The translations under genes were made by a program, and so were the position numbers. From Clostridiales bacterium (GTDB lineage Bacteria; Bacillota; Clostridia; Peptostreptococcales; Acidaminobacteraceae), in contig JAEIOD010000006.1 of assembly GCA_016342415.1 (NCBI GenBank), positions 62,001 to 126,000 on the forward strand: a stretch of 64,000 nt of DNA, given 5' to 3'. Shown here piece after piece: positions 52,820-62,163 of the stretch. The notes below the pieces were generated by a model. That model saw only the letters and a program-made list of their open reading frames with translations. It ran no database searches and had not been told where the DNA came from. Positions within the stretch are counted from its first letter, which is position 1; each line of letters begins with the position of its first letter.

Positions 52820-53845
52820 ATGCAAATAGGTAAGAAAATCAAACAACTCAGAGTGAAACAAGGTTTAACTCAAGAACAGCTGGCAAACTACCTAAATGTT
52901 ACTTTTCAGGCCGTTTCTAAATGGGAACAAGGATCGACATCACCCGATATCAGTTTGCTTCCAAAACTCTCTACATATTTTGGCATTACAATAGACGATC
53001 TATTTACGCTTAATTCCGATGCACATTTGGAACGTATAGAGAACATGTTGTTGAATGAAAGGGAACTTTCTTCAGATGATGAAACATATGTTAAGAGCTA
53101 TTTGAACGGTTTAACGGGTAGTGAACAAGAAGATAAAGCCTATACCTTATTAGCGAGTCTTTACAATCACAGGGCAAAATCTTATCATCAAAAGGCCTAC
53201 TCAGCAGCAGTTAAAGCGTTGGAACTCGACCCGACATTAAAAGAAAATCACTGCATGCTTCTTGAATCAAAACAAGGTGTATTTACGGATTGGAACTATC
53301 ACAACCATCATGAGTTATGTGATTTTTACAATAGTTTTATAGAAAAACATCCAGATGACTGGCATGGTTACTTATATTTACTTGATCATTTAATTGCAGA
53401 TGGTCGACTCTCTGAAGCTCGAAAGACAATCGTTGAATTGGAGCGTACAAGAGGTGGGTATATCGTTTACCTCTACAAAGGAAAAATAGAAATGGCTGCA
53501 GGAAATCATAAAAAAGCATTTGAATTATATGATCAAATGGTTGCTTCAGAACCTGATAATTGGTTGGTTTATGCAACACGTGCAGATGAATACTCTAAAG
53601 TAAATGAATATGACTTGGCCATAAAAGATAATTTCAAAACACTTGAGGTACAGCCTAAACCAAGATACATCGATGCATATGAATGTAATGCACACCTCTA
53701 TGAAATTCAAGGTCAGCATGACAAGGCAATTGAGATGTGGCAAAGTGCAATAGATATCATTAAAACCGAATGGTCAATTACCTTTGGAGAAATGATTGAT
53801 TCTCCTCAAAGAGAAATAGATAGACTAAAGGAAATACTGGTATAA
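52820..53845 (+). CDS. XRE-family regulator with TPR repeats
   Basis: A 341-residue protein: XRE HTH at about 1-65 (Q-I-G-K-K-I-K-Q-L-R ... Q-A-V-S-K-W-E-Q-G-S-T-S-P-D) and a C-terminal superhelix of TPR-like repeats (about 95-330, e.g. the Y-L-Y-K-G-K-I-E-M-A-A-G-N-H-K-K-A-F-E-L-Y block). Such proteins resemble peptide- or partner-sensing regulators of the RRNPP type, although no signal-peptide gene is seen next to it. Start 52820 follows AAAGGAG; an earlier ATG at 52742 lies in the promoter. Divergent from the HD-GYP operon. Confidence 0.88.
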   Translation: MQIGKKIKQLRVKQGLTQEQLANYLNVTFQAVSKWEQGSTSPDISLLPKLSTYFGITIDDLFTLNSDAHLERIENMLLNERELSSDDETYVKSYLNGLTGSEQEDKAYTLLASLYNHRAKSYHQKAYSAAVKALELDPTLKENHCMLLESKQGVFTDWNYHNHHELCDFYNSFIEKHPDDWHGYLYLLDHLIADGRLSEARKTIVELERTRGGYIVYLYKGKIEMAAGNHKKAFELYDQMVASEPDNWLVYATRADEYSKVNEYDLAIKDNFKTLEVQPKPRYIDAYECNAHLYEIQGQHDKAIEMWQSAIDIIKTEWSITFGEMIDSPQREIDRLKEILV

Positions 53846-54046
53846 AATGATGTTTGATGTAGTTTTTTTCTACTCCAAAGTCTTATTTAGCCTTTGATCT
53901 CAGATCCATAAGGAAGTTCGATTCATCAAATCGAGTAAGAGCGGGTGAATAGCCCCCAACCTCTCACTCCCAAATCGTCCTCTACTTCTAGATGCAACTG
54001 TATCGCATAAAAACTACTAATTTCTAGGAAATTTATCGAAAGGTTA
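53846..54046. other. intergenic stretch, possible element remnant
   Basis: About 200 bases with no open frame. The part 53905-53990 is less AT-rich than its surroundings (AGCGGGTGAATAGCCCCC and what follows) and looks foreign in composition, possibly a trace of an insertion sequence, but I cannot identify it. Confidence 0.35.
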
Positions 54047-54053
54047 AAAAGAA

Positions 54054-54095
54054 GGGGCTGTCTCAAATAACTAATTAGTCATTTGAGACAGCCCC
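54054..54095. repeat. 42-bp near-perfect palindrome (terminator or IS-end-like)
   Basis: 15-bp perfect arms GGGGCTGTCTCAAAT and complement around a centre that itself contains ACTAATTAGT, so the whole 42 bases pair with one mismatch. On the minus strand it is followed by TTCTTTTT and could end the EFR1 gene. Its GGGGCTGTCTC ends also look like terminal inverted repeats of some insertion sequences in Bacillota. Confidence 0.75.
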
Positions 54096-54219
54096 ATATA
54101 ATTGACGGTTCAAATTATGATTATTGTATGCTTAAACCAGAATAAGAAATATACTCTTTGGATCAATGTCTATTACTTATCTTTAAACTACATAATAATT
54201 ATTATCCAAAATAATCTTT

Positions 54220-54996
54220 TTACAACAAATCATTTATATCTATAAATGGATTCATGTATCTAGGCATTGTATCTGTACCGAATAATATGGATTCCCGAGG
54301 ACATATATGATAGCACCTTGAACAGTTGATGCAATGATGTTGCCATTCAACGTTCCCGTTTTTCAGTGTTATATTATTCACTGGACAGTACTTTATACAT
54401 TTTCCACACGCATCACAGGATTCATCTAAAGAGAAAACCTTGTCCAATACTCCCAGTTGGGATTGCATGTATGGTTCTTTAAACGTATACCTGGTAATTA
54501 ACCGACCAATAATAAATGGAGACGTTGTAAGTTTATTAGGTTTTTTATTTTCAATTGTTACACTGATTTCTTTAATGCGCTCTTTTGCATCCACTAAAAG
54601 TTTGTCATTTGATTTCCGTTGCAGTTGGCTAATTTTCGGGTGATTACTAGGCGTTTTAATGACATATCCGGCATCTAGCCGATTATTTATTTCCATTAGT
54701 TTCTTGTTGAATTCATCAAGTACAGAACCGAATAACCCTCCACCAACGATAATTGAATAGATGTAATTTGCCTGTATTTCGTTTACACTTTCCATAAATT
54801 TCTGCACCACAACTGGCAGCCTTGCAAAATAAACTGGGAAAACAAATCCCACTCTGTCTCCTTCAACCAATGTACTTTCTTCTGTACTCATTATGTCTAC
54901 AATAGATACAAGTTCAGTATCATCCGTATACTTCTTGATGCTCTGTGCAATATACAACGAATTCCCAGTTCCTGTGAAGTAATATATCTTATTCAT
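54220..54996 (-). CDS. EFR1-type flavodoxin-ferredoxin protein
   Basis: A 258-residue protein: N-terminal flavodoxin-like domain with F-T-G-T-G-N-S-L-Y-I-A (FMN phosphate loop, near 8-18), V-F-P-V-Y (near 53) and G-G-G-L-F-G; C-terminal 4Fe-4S pair with C-D-A-C-G-K-C-I-K-Y-C-P and C-I-N-C-S-R-C-Y-H-I-C-P. It moves electrons in the cytosol between ferredoxin-type partners; its partner is unknown. Common in anaerobic Clostridia. Monocistronic. Confidence 0.9.
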   Translation of the reverse strand: MNKIYYFTGTGNSLYIAQSIKKYTDDTELVSIVDIMSTEESTLVEGDRVGFVFPVYFARLPVVVQKFMESVNEIQANYIYSIIVGGGLFGSVLDEFNKKLMEINNRLDAGYVIKTPSNHPKISQLQRKSNDKLLVDAKERIKEISVTIENKKPNKLTTSPFIIGRLITRYTFKEPYMQSQLGVLDKVFSLDESCDACGKCIKYCPVNNITLKNGNVEWQHHCINCSRCYHICPRESILFGTDTMPRYMNPFIDINDLL

Positions 54997-55193
54997 AGCT
55001 CTCCTTCCTTGACAGACTCATCCATCATCCCTATTTACTTATATACACAACTGACCATTAATAAATCAGAAAGTTCTAATCAAGAACTTTACCAATAACC
55101 CTTGCACGTTCTCCTTGCGTTAACTTAATCTAATCTCAGTTGAAAAAATCTGTTCTTACAAACTTTTGTTATACCCATGCTAAACATCTCCCT

Positions 55194-55223
55194 AAAAAAA
55201 GTAGACGTTTTACTGTCTACTTT
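55194..55223 (-). terminator. terminator of the TetR-RND accessory operon
   Basis: 9-bp perfect stem AAAGTAGAC/GTCTACTTT, loop of eight, followed by seven T residues on the minus strand; about 45 bases after the TetR stop. Confidence 0.85.
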
Positions 55224-55267
55224 CTTTACACCACATCAACTTATTCATCTTTATTCTGTTCTTTATG

Positions 55268-55831
55268 CTACTCGTTCTTACCCATCTTAAGAATATCAAT
55301 TAGTATCTTATAGTCTTTTAAACATGCTTCCTTCGTTTTTTTCTTCAGATAATATTCTTCTGTATAACCTTTAACAACAGTAATCAAAGCATTCCTAATT
55401 GCAACTTCCTCATCATTAGTATTATAGAAATCCATCTGTCGCTTATTCCTGAACATTGGCAAATCCAATGTGTTGTTTCGTGAAAGTGCAGACATCAACA
55501 GATATGTTTCCTCATCATTCAACATCTCTTCCAATATTTTTATAGATACTGAAATGAAACCAAGTTCATTATTCAACACAAGCTGTCTGAATCTTAAAAG
55601 CTTCCCCTTCTCCATATTTTCAAACACTGCAGAAAGGCTGTCTTCCAAGCTGTCAAAATATCTGTAATAAGCCGATCGGGGAATTCCTGCCCTTTTGCAT
55701 ATCGACATAACTTTTGCATACGGAAATCCTTTTTCAATGAATTCCTTTTTTGCAGCGTTCAGAATTTTATCTTTTTTTTCTTGGTCCAAGTTATAAAACG
55801 TTTGGTGAATAATGATGTTCACTCCCTTCAC
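55268..55831 (-). CDS. TetR/AcrR family regulator
   Basis: A 187-residue TetR protein with HTH at about 17-65 (I-L-N-A-A-K-K-E-F-I-E-K-G-F ... G-I-P-R-S-A-Y-Y-R-Y-F) and a short ligand domain with a basic C-terminal stretch (Y-L-K-K-K-T-K-E). It is downstream of, and in the same direction as, the SUMF1-like lipoprotein gene (93 bases) and the second RND pump, and is the likely regulator of that unit. An imperfect dyad upstream of the RND gene (60764-60782) is a possible target. Confidence 0.88.
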   Translation of the reverse strand: MKGVNIIIHQTFYNLDQEKKDKILNAAKKEFIEKGFPYAKVMSICKRAGIPRSAYYRYFDSLEDSLSAVFENMEKGKLLRFRQLVLNNELGFISVSIKILEEMLNDEETYLLMSALSRNNTLDLPMFRNKRQMDFYNTNDEEVAIRNALITVVKGYTEEYYLKKKTKEACLKDYKILIDILKMGKNE

Positions 55832-55924
55832 AAATACTGATACTTACTCATAACCAATATTTCTATGACTTATTATACCCCACTTCATCAAATTATTATC
55901 ATTCTTAAGCTGGTCTTAATTCTT

Positions 55925-57361
55925 CTATTTACCATTGAACTCCACATCACTTGACCTGATTACAAATCTGGCACCAAAATGATCATTGGCGATGTAATTG
56001 TATACTGGGAATCTCAAAGTCGTATAAGTCATCGCTTCATGATAGTTGTAACTTCCACCTTTACACACCTTAGCACCATGTGAGAATACCTGACCCGGTC
56101 CTCCTGTTACGCCGACTTTATCAGCTGGTGGATGTTCATAACCCTCCATATTGTTTAGCGGATTTCTGGTAATGTCGTTATTGACACAGTACTGATAGAA
56201 GCTTTTATCATACCAATCCAATGTCCATTCCCATACATTTCCTGCAAGGTCATACAAACCATAAGGATTTGCAGGATACTTTCCTACATCCAGTCTGAAT
56301 CCCACAAAATTCTCAGGTTCATCAGCACCTTCAAAATCTTCTTCGTTTTCTACATTGTAACATCTATAATTCGATTTATCACCGTCATTGCTACCATCAA
56401 CAGTCGGAAACTCAAATTGCTGACCGCCACTCGCTGCATATTCCCACTCAGCTTCAGTCGGTAACGACAAATCATAGTATTCAGAGAATGCCATAGCGCC
56501 TTCGAATCTCAAGTAAGCTGCTGGCCAGTTTTCGAATCCTGGTTCCACATAGAATTTTTCCATATCAGGCACATAGAATATCCAACATTGATTCAGCGGA
56601 TGTTCGGGAATAAGCAGTGGACTCTCGCCGTATTCATGAGAAATACTTGAAACTCTCGAAAGTTGCATGAACAGATCATCCTCGTAATTTGTTCCAGCTG
56701 CTCCGCGCACCTCATAAGTCAATGTAGGATAGATCATTCTGTCTTTCTCAATAGCAGTCAAGGGTGCAAGATCAACAACTATTTGATCCGATTCTAGTGC
56801 AGAATTCAAATACAGACAATACTGTGCTGTTGTCAGTTCTGTCGCAGCCATTTGAAAACCATCTAAAGTGATTGGATGTGCTGGTGAACTCGCTACTTCT
56901 GACTTACCGAATGCAGTAACTGGGTCATCGGTACCCATGATGAAACTACCCGTTGGGATATCCTCAAATGTGATCATATACTCTGTTTCTTCAACACTCA
57001 ACTTGTTATCACCATCTAAATCCATATCTTCAAACAACTTTGTGGTCCCATTGTATTCGTCAATGGTTAAATAGCCGTCACCATTTTCATCCAACTTATC
57101 AACCTGTTCTTCTCTGTCGTAAACCTGCTCTCTTATTTCGGCCAAATTTGATCTATATCTAGGCTTATTTGACTCCTCAGGTCGTTCTTCAGGTCGTTCT
57201 TCATTTTCCTCTTTGCTATTAACATCAGTTTCACTCACTTCTTCATTTACAGCGACATTTGTTCCTGTGTTCGCTTCATCTTCATCGGTACATCCGATGG
57301 ATAATGTTGCCATAGAAATAACCAATAGAACAACAACCAATTGTTTTCTTGAAATCTTCAT
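55925..57361 (-). CDS. EF-hand and SUMF1/FGE-fold lipoprotein
   Basis: A 478-residue surface lipoprotein: lipobox L-S-I-G-C (Cys24), acidic linker (about 25-70), two consecutive canonical calcium-binding EF-hand loops D-E-N-G-D-G-Y-L-T-I-D-E (91-102) and D-L-D-G-D-N-K-L-S-V-E-E (114-125), then a SUMF1/formylglycine-generating-enzyme fold (about 135-475) with P-T-E-A-E-W-E-Y-A-A-S-G-G, Y-D-L-A-G-N-V-W-E-W, G-G-S-Y and G-A-R-F. The two cysteines that make true FGE enzymes active are not at the expected place near G-G-S-Y, so catalysis as a sulfatase activator is unlikely; a binding role is more plausible. It follows the RND gene by 45 bases. Confidence 0.88.
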   Translation of the reverse strand: MKISRKQLVVVLLVISMATLSIGCTDEDEANTGTNVAVNEEVSETDVNSKEENEERPEERPEESNKPRYRSNLAEIREQVYDREEQVDKLDENGDGYLTIDEYNGTTKLFEDMDLDGDNKLSVEETEYMITFEDIPTGSFIMGTDDPVTAFGKSEVASSPAHPITLDGFQMAATELTTAQYCLYLNSALESDQIVVDLAPLTAIEKDRMIYPTLTYEVRGAAGTNYEDDLFMQLSRVSSISHEYGESPLLIPEHPLNQCWIFYVPDMEKFYVEPGFENWPAAYLRFEGAMAFSEYYDLSLPTEAEWEYAASGGQQFEFPTVDGSNDGDKSNYRCYNVENEEDFEGADEPENFVGFRLDVGKYPANPYGLYDLAGNVWEWTLDWYDKSFYQYCVNNDITRNPLNNMEGYEHPPADKVGVTGGPGQVFSHGAKVCKGGSYNYHEAMTYTTLRFPVYNYIANDHFGARFVIRSSDVEFNGK

Positions 57362-57406
57362 TTTATATGTTCCTCCTTATAAATGTCCATACCTTTTACT
57401 ACGTCC

Positions 57407-60400
57407 TTACATTTCAAGTAGGACTTCTTCGCTTTCTTCCTCAAATAAGGCGAATTTGGTACTTAGTTTTTCTGTTAAAGTATCGTTCAACGAATAAACA
57501 ATCGGAATAATCAACAGAGTCAAGACTGTAGATGCCATTAGTCCAAATATTAAAGTAAATCCCAGTTGACCGAGTGCAGGATCTGCAATCGATATCGGAA
57601 GTACACCCCCGATTGTTGTGATTGATGTTGCAAATACCGGACTGAATCTCGTCTTAACAGCTTTCACAATAGCCTCATTTTTTGAATAACTTTCTTTACG
57701 AAGATAATTGATGTAATCCACAAGGATTATCGCATCATTTACAGCAATACCAACAAGTGAAACTATTCCAAATAATGAATAGAATCCAAGATTGTTTCCC
57801 GTTAATGCAAGTCCTACAAATGTACCGATCAAGGCCAATGGCACACTCATGATTATTACCATAGGTTGCGTCAATGAATTAAACTGCACCGACAAGATAA
57901 TATAAACCAATAGCAAAGCGAAAATCAGATTTCTAGTCATATCTGAGAAGGTATCTTCCATCATATCAAATTCTCCGCCATACGACACTGTGATACCATC
58001 TGGAACAGTAATATCTTCTATATTTTCTTTAAAACTCTTCACGATTTCATTGATATTTGCATCAGGTTCGTTAAAGCCGCCAATTGTAATGTTGATCTGT
58101 CCGTCATCATGTACAATTTGGCTGACACCCTTTTCCACATGTAATGTTGCCACATCGCTAAAAGGAACTTTTGTATCTCTCACTGAAGTGAAAGTCATAT
58201 TTTCAATATCTTTTACATTGTCGAATCTATCTTCTGACATACCAATTCGAATGTTAATTTCCTTATCTTCAAATTGATAAGTGCTTGTATTAATCCCATT
58301 TACCGCACTTCTTAACTCCATGGCCATATTGGATATTACAACACCATTTTCATATGCAAGCTCAGGATCGATATCAACTATCAATTCCGGAATACCATCT
58401 CTAGAACTAATTGATGCATCTTCAACACCCTCTATTCCAGTTAAAACATCATAATATTGATCCGCCAATTCACTCATCTTTTTATAAGATCCACCAGAAA
58501 GGTTGATGGTAATGGGATCACCACTTCCAGGACCGCTTCCAATATTTAAAACTGCATTGACTTTGATCTCCGCGCCTGAAATACTCTCTAGAACCGTTCT
58601 CACCTCACCGATCATATCGTATCCGTCGATTGCACGAATGTCCTTATCAACAAGCTCTATTTCAATATTGGCCTCATTTGAATTTCTTCCGCCGATTGTG
58701 GACGTGAAACTATCAATATCATCAAACTGATACAGGCGCTCCTCGATTTCCGATACAATTTCTGTTGTATCTGATATCTGGTATCCCTTTGGAAGCTCAA
58801 CCTCCACTTTCATCGAATCAGGTTCCTCATTTGGCATGAGCTCCATCTGAATTACTCCAAGCGGAATGAGGATAATGCTTCCGATCAACATGACAACTGC
58901 GATAACAATGATCGCTACTTTCTTACCTGCGCTTTGAAGAATACCGCTTAGCCATTTCGAATATACTTCTATATGTTTTCCTTCGCCATGGGCCTTCTTC
59001 ATCTTGAACTGTTTCACATACATGGCAACTGCAAAAATCAATGCACCAACATATGAAAAACCACTGAACTCTCCTTCAATTCTAAATGCGAAGAGAGCCA
59101 ATACACCTACACTTACTACTGCAATTACTTTTTTATAGAACTGCATCTTACCTCGTACATTCTCTTCCTTGCCCTTGTATTTTTTCAAAGCTCTTGAAGC
59201 AATGGTAGGGGTAATAATCAATGAAATTAAAAATGATGCACTTATAGCAAATATAATCGTCATTGGAAGCGATCTCAACATAAGGCCAAGCATACCACCT
59301 GTCATAGCCAGAGGAATAAAAGCCGAAACGGTTGTCAAGGTAGCCGCTAAAACAGCTGGTGCAACTTGATTGATTGCCACTTTCGCAGCAAGTTTCCTTC
59401 CTACACCATAATCACGTATCCTATCAATGTTTTCTATTACGACGATTGCATTATCTACCAATAATCCTAATGCAATGACAAATCCCATCAATGAAACAGA
59501 GTTTAGCGTAATACCTACTTGTTTCATTACAATACAACTTACTAACATGGATAATGGGATTATTAGTGATACAATCAGCGCTTCACGCAGATCAATAAAA
59601 AGAAATAATACCAGAACAACAACCATGAGTCCTGAGAAAGCGCTATCCATCACATTTCCCAAACTTTTTTCTACCTCTTCGGCAAAATTGGAAGTGATAA
59701 TAATTTCAACATCTTCTGGATAAAGTGTGCCTATATCATTTTCAATCATGTTTAAAATTTCATCAACGGGACCAATTGTATCTGCCCCATTTTCTCTGTA
59801 AATTTCCATATAAACTACTGGTGTAGTCCCTGTACCTTGTTCTCTGCGGTAAGTCCTCGATATGGAATCTCCTTCGTCATCAATAACCTTTACTGATGCG
59901 ACATCTCGGACTTGCATAGTGCCAACTGATGATCGAATATTAACGTTTTTTATTTCCTCTATACTATTAAATTCTTCATCTAAACGAACGTTGAATTCCT
60001 GACCATCCACAGCAGTCTTACCAATAGGCATTGCGACATTTGATCCGTTTATGGCCTGAATAATATCATTGATAGTTATCCCACTTGCTTCTAATCTAGC
60101 AGGTTTAACAACAATACTGACAATAGACTCTGTTCCTCCACTGACTTCTATTGAATCAATTCCGTCTACTGCTTCAAAGTTAGACTTCAAGTCATCTGCA
60201 ACAGCACTAATCGATGCCAGATCTGAGCTTCCAGTAATAGACATTATTAAAATTGGAATCTCGGTCGTTTTCATATGCCAAACCTCTGGTTCTGTGACAT
60301 CATCAGGCAGATTGACTTTCTTAACCGCACTTCGCACTTCTTCCATGGTGTCTTCCATGGAGATTCCATAATCAAACTCCAAAGTGATCATAGAATAGCC

Positions 60401-60712
60401 CGATGCTGAAACCGACGAACAGTTGGTCAAATTATCTAGACTTGTCATCGCCTTTTCCATCGGATTGGTAATCAATTTCTCAACATCTTCAGGTGATGCA
60501 CCAATGTAAGGGGTTGTGACGGTAATAATATTTGATTCTACCTCTGGCATATTTTCTCTTGGCAAATCCGTGTAGGACATCCAACCTGCAATGAATACAG
60601 CCAAAAGTATCAAATATACGGTTCTATACCTGTCGATAAACAATCCCGAGATTTTACCTAGAATGTTCTTTTTCTGGTGAAGCTCTGAGAGGTTATCTTT
60701 CTTTTTTTTCAT
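57407..60712 (-). CDS. RND-family efflux permease without adjacent adaptor
   Basis: A 1101-residue RND transporter, about 70 residues longer than the first one, with an extended cytoplasmic N-terminus and an insertion between TM6 and TM7 region (about 505-600) that adds two hydrophobic stretches (F-R-I-E-G-E-F-S-G-F-S-Y-V-G-A-L-I). TM4 motif L-G-L-L-V-D-N-A-I-V-V-I-E-N-I and TM10 G-I-A-V-N-D-A-I-I-L-V-D-Y are intact. No membrane-fusion protein gene is present; instead the downstream gene is the EF-hand/SUMF1 lipoprotein. ATG at 60712 has AAGGAG; the frame extends to 60748 without a site. Substrate unknown. Confidence 0.9.
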   Translation of the reverse strand: MKKKKDNLSELHQKKNILGKISGLFIDRYRTVYLILLAVFIAGWMSYTDLPRENMPEVESNIITVTTPYIGASPEDVEKLITNPMEKAMTSLDNLTNCSSVSASGYSMITLEFDYGISMEDTMEEVRSAVKKVNLPDDVTEPEVWHMKTTEIPILIMSITGSSDLASISAVADDLKSNFEAVDGIDSIEVSGGTESIVSIVVKPARLEASGITINDIIQAINGSNVAMPIGKTAVDGQEFNVRLDEEFNSIEEIKNVNIRSSVGTMQVRDVASVKVIDDEGDSISRTYRREQGTGTTPVVYMEIYRENGADTIGPVDEILNMIENDIGTLYPEDVEIIITSNFAEEVEKSLGNVMDSAFSGLMVVVLVLFLFIDLREALIVSLIIPLSMLVSCIVMKQVGITLNSVSLMGFVIALGLLVDNAIVVIENIDRIRDYGVGRKLAAKVAINQVAPAVLAATLTTVSAFIPLAMTGGMLGLMLRSLPMTIIFAISASFLISLIITPTIASRALKKYKGKEENVRGKMQFYKKVIAVVSVGVLALFAFRIEGEFSGFSYVGALIFAVAMYVKQFKMKKAHGEGKHIEVYSKWLSGILQSAGKKVAIIVIAVVMLIGSIILIPLGVIQMELMPNEEPDSMKVEVELPKGYQISDTTEIVSEIEERLYQFDDIDSFTSTIGGRNSNEANIEIELVDKDIRAIDGYDMIGEVRTVLESISGAEIKVNAVLNIGSGPGSGDPITINLSGGSYKKMSELADQYYDVLTGIEGVEDASISSRDGIPELIVDIDPELAYENGVVISNMAMELRSAVNGINTSTYQFEDKEINIRIGMSEDRFDNVKDIENMTFTSVRDTKVPFSDVATLHVEKGVSQIVHDDGQINITIGGFNEPDANINEIVKSFKENIEDITVPDGITVSYGGEFDMMEDTFSDMTRNLIFALLLVYIILSVQFNSLTQPMVIIMSVPLALIGTFVGLALTGNNLGFYSLFGIVSLVGIAVNDAIILVDYINYLRKESYSKNEAIVKAVKTRFSPVFATSITTIGGVLPISIADPALGQLGFTLIFGLMASTVLTLLIIPIVYSLNDTLTEKLSTKFALFEEESEEVLLEM

Positions 60713-60763
60713 ATACCATGCTCCTTCACAATTATTATCTTTAATCATCGATGATTTACTTAA

Positions 60764-60842
60764 GTAGGACGACGTGTCTTACTGACAGTATGCGGTACTA
60801 TCCATATTCAAACAAGCTACACAATTCTCAAAAGTGTCCTAC
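60764..60842 (-). promoter_or_regulatory. candidate operator region of the second RND operon
   Basis: Imperfect dyad GTAGGACGACGTGTCTTAC (60764-60782) with a GTGTCCTAC copy in opposite sense at 60834-60842. The pattern may be a TetR binding site upstream of the RND gene. I cannot place the promoter elements with confidence. Confidence 0.45.
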
Positions 60843-60897
60843 ATCAATTTGTGTTGTACAGGTGAACATTTTTGTCTAGATAATCCCACAATTAAAC

Positions 60898-60926
60898 GCA
60901 AAAAAAGCCACACAAGTGGCTTTTTT
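60898..60926. terminator. bidirectional terminator
   Basis: Stem AAAAAAGCCAC/GTGGCTTTTTT with loop ACAA. It follows the decayed HTH-membrane gene on the minus strand. Confidence 0.9.
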
Positions 60927-60991
60927 CAATATACAAGGATTCAAATGGTGGTCGTATCCACCAAGCAGAACTCATTCATCTATTCAGAGTA

Positions 60992-61886
60992 TTACATACA
61001 ATCATCAAATGTCTTATCTACGTCCTGTCTGAATAAAAAAAACTTGATTATTCCGATAAAGGCTGCAAATGCAATAGCGCCAACTGGCCATATGATCCAA
61101 GTGATATGCCAATCCATAGTCCAAAGACTCTATCCAATATATCACCGTGATTAGCGGCTAATAGAACTCACCGAACTTCTCATAACGTTTGGTCTCTTTC
61201 CTTCTCTTGGGAGAATAGTCTCCTTCGTTTAGGATGCAATTATAAGCATTGCAACAAGCAGTAAAGGAACAACACTCATGATAATCACCGAAACTCCCAA
61301 TGACAATTTTTGGATATAAATGTTTCTGTATGTCTTTGCCTTTTCCTTGAATATACTTCTAACATCATGTGTCAGTTCAAACGTCTCCTCCTCGATTATG
61401 TTGAAATCACTTTCTTATTGCATGCTTCGCAATAAGAATCTTACTCCAATCGATACAAGTAGAAGTATCAAAACCACTCCCACCGTACTGGCGACCTCTG
61501 ACGTTATAAACACATTGTCTCCTTCAGATATAGCTAGAAAAAGTAATAATGGAATAGATGCACAGGAGAACACCCTTTGAGATGTTTCTCGACATATCGA
61601 TTTTACTCCTTACATATTGTGTTGCATCATCCAGGCTAACTTTAATAACATCTGGTTCAACATCCTCACCTGATGTCTGTACTTCTTCAATTTCATCTTT
61701 TACCAAATAATCTACTGAGACCCCAAAATTTTCTGCCAGCTTAATGATTTTATTCAGATCAGGAATACTATTTGCACGTTCCCATTTAGAAACAGATTGT
61801 CTTGAAACATCCATTTTATCAGCCAGCTCCTCTTGTGACCATCCAAATTGTTTTCTAAGTTTTCATATTCAATTTGCAAGTATCAT
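60992..61886 (-). pseudogene. decayed HTH regulator with C-terminal membrane domain
   Basis: Reading from ATG at 61886 the sequence encodes an XRE HTH (L-R-K-Q-F-G-W-S-Q-E-E-L-A-D-K-M-D-V-S-R-Q-S), but two stop codons follow codon 5, before the HTH. After G-V-L-L-C-I (near 61575) the frame shifts: the continuation S-I-P-L-L-L-F-L-A-I-S-E-G-D is in another frame, then a stop at M-Q-(stop), then E-S-D-F-N-I-I-E-E-E-T-F-E-L-T-H and N-I-Y-I-Q-K-L in that frame, further stops near 61230, and a final D-W-H-I-T-W-I-I-W-P-V-G-A-I segment to the stop at 60992. So a former HTH-membrane protein of about 290 residues is broken at several sites. Confidence 0.85.
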
Positions 61887-62064
61887 CTTTCCCATTCCTT
61901 TCATCTTTTCTTGTAATAAGTATATCAATTATTACGGTTGCATGCTATCAATCTGACTTGGTAATTTGTCAATTAGAGGTTGTATTCCTGAAATTGCAGT
62001 GGTTTCAAACATATAAATAGGATCTAAGTGCAAGAGTGAAAGTATTTTCCACAACTAAAACAGT

Positions 62065-62091
62065 GACCTTCTTGAGGTTTCTCAAAAGGTC
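62065..62091 (-). terminator. terminator of the MerR-methyltransferase gene
   Basis: Stem GACCTT-TTGAG with complement (one bulged C), loop of four; on the minus strand followed by a weak T-rich stretch. About 70 bases after the stop at 62164. Confidence 0.6.
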
Positions 62092-62163
62092 GCATCTATT
62101 ATTGCTAGACTGCAAATCTATCGAAATGAAGTCAATCACTTCTTACTCATGGTGGCATATCGA

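Noticed and set aside
53905..53990. Group II intron or TnpB guide RNA end
   Set aside because: Composition is odd, but no domain V hairpin, intron boundary or transposase is present, so there is no firm support.
55925..57361. Active formylglycine-generating enzyme
   Set aside because: The fold is present but the two active cysteines near G-G-S-Y are not, and no sulfatase gene is in the window.
54054..60926. CRISPR array or other regular repeats
   Set aside because: Only isolated palindromes are present; there is no regular repeat-spacer pattern anywhere in the window.
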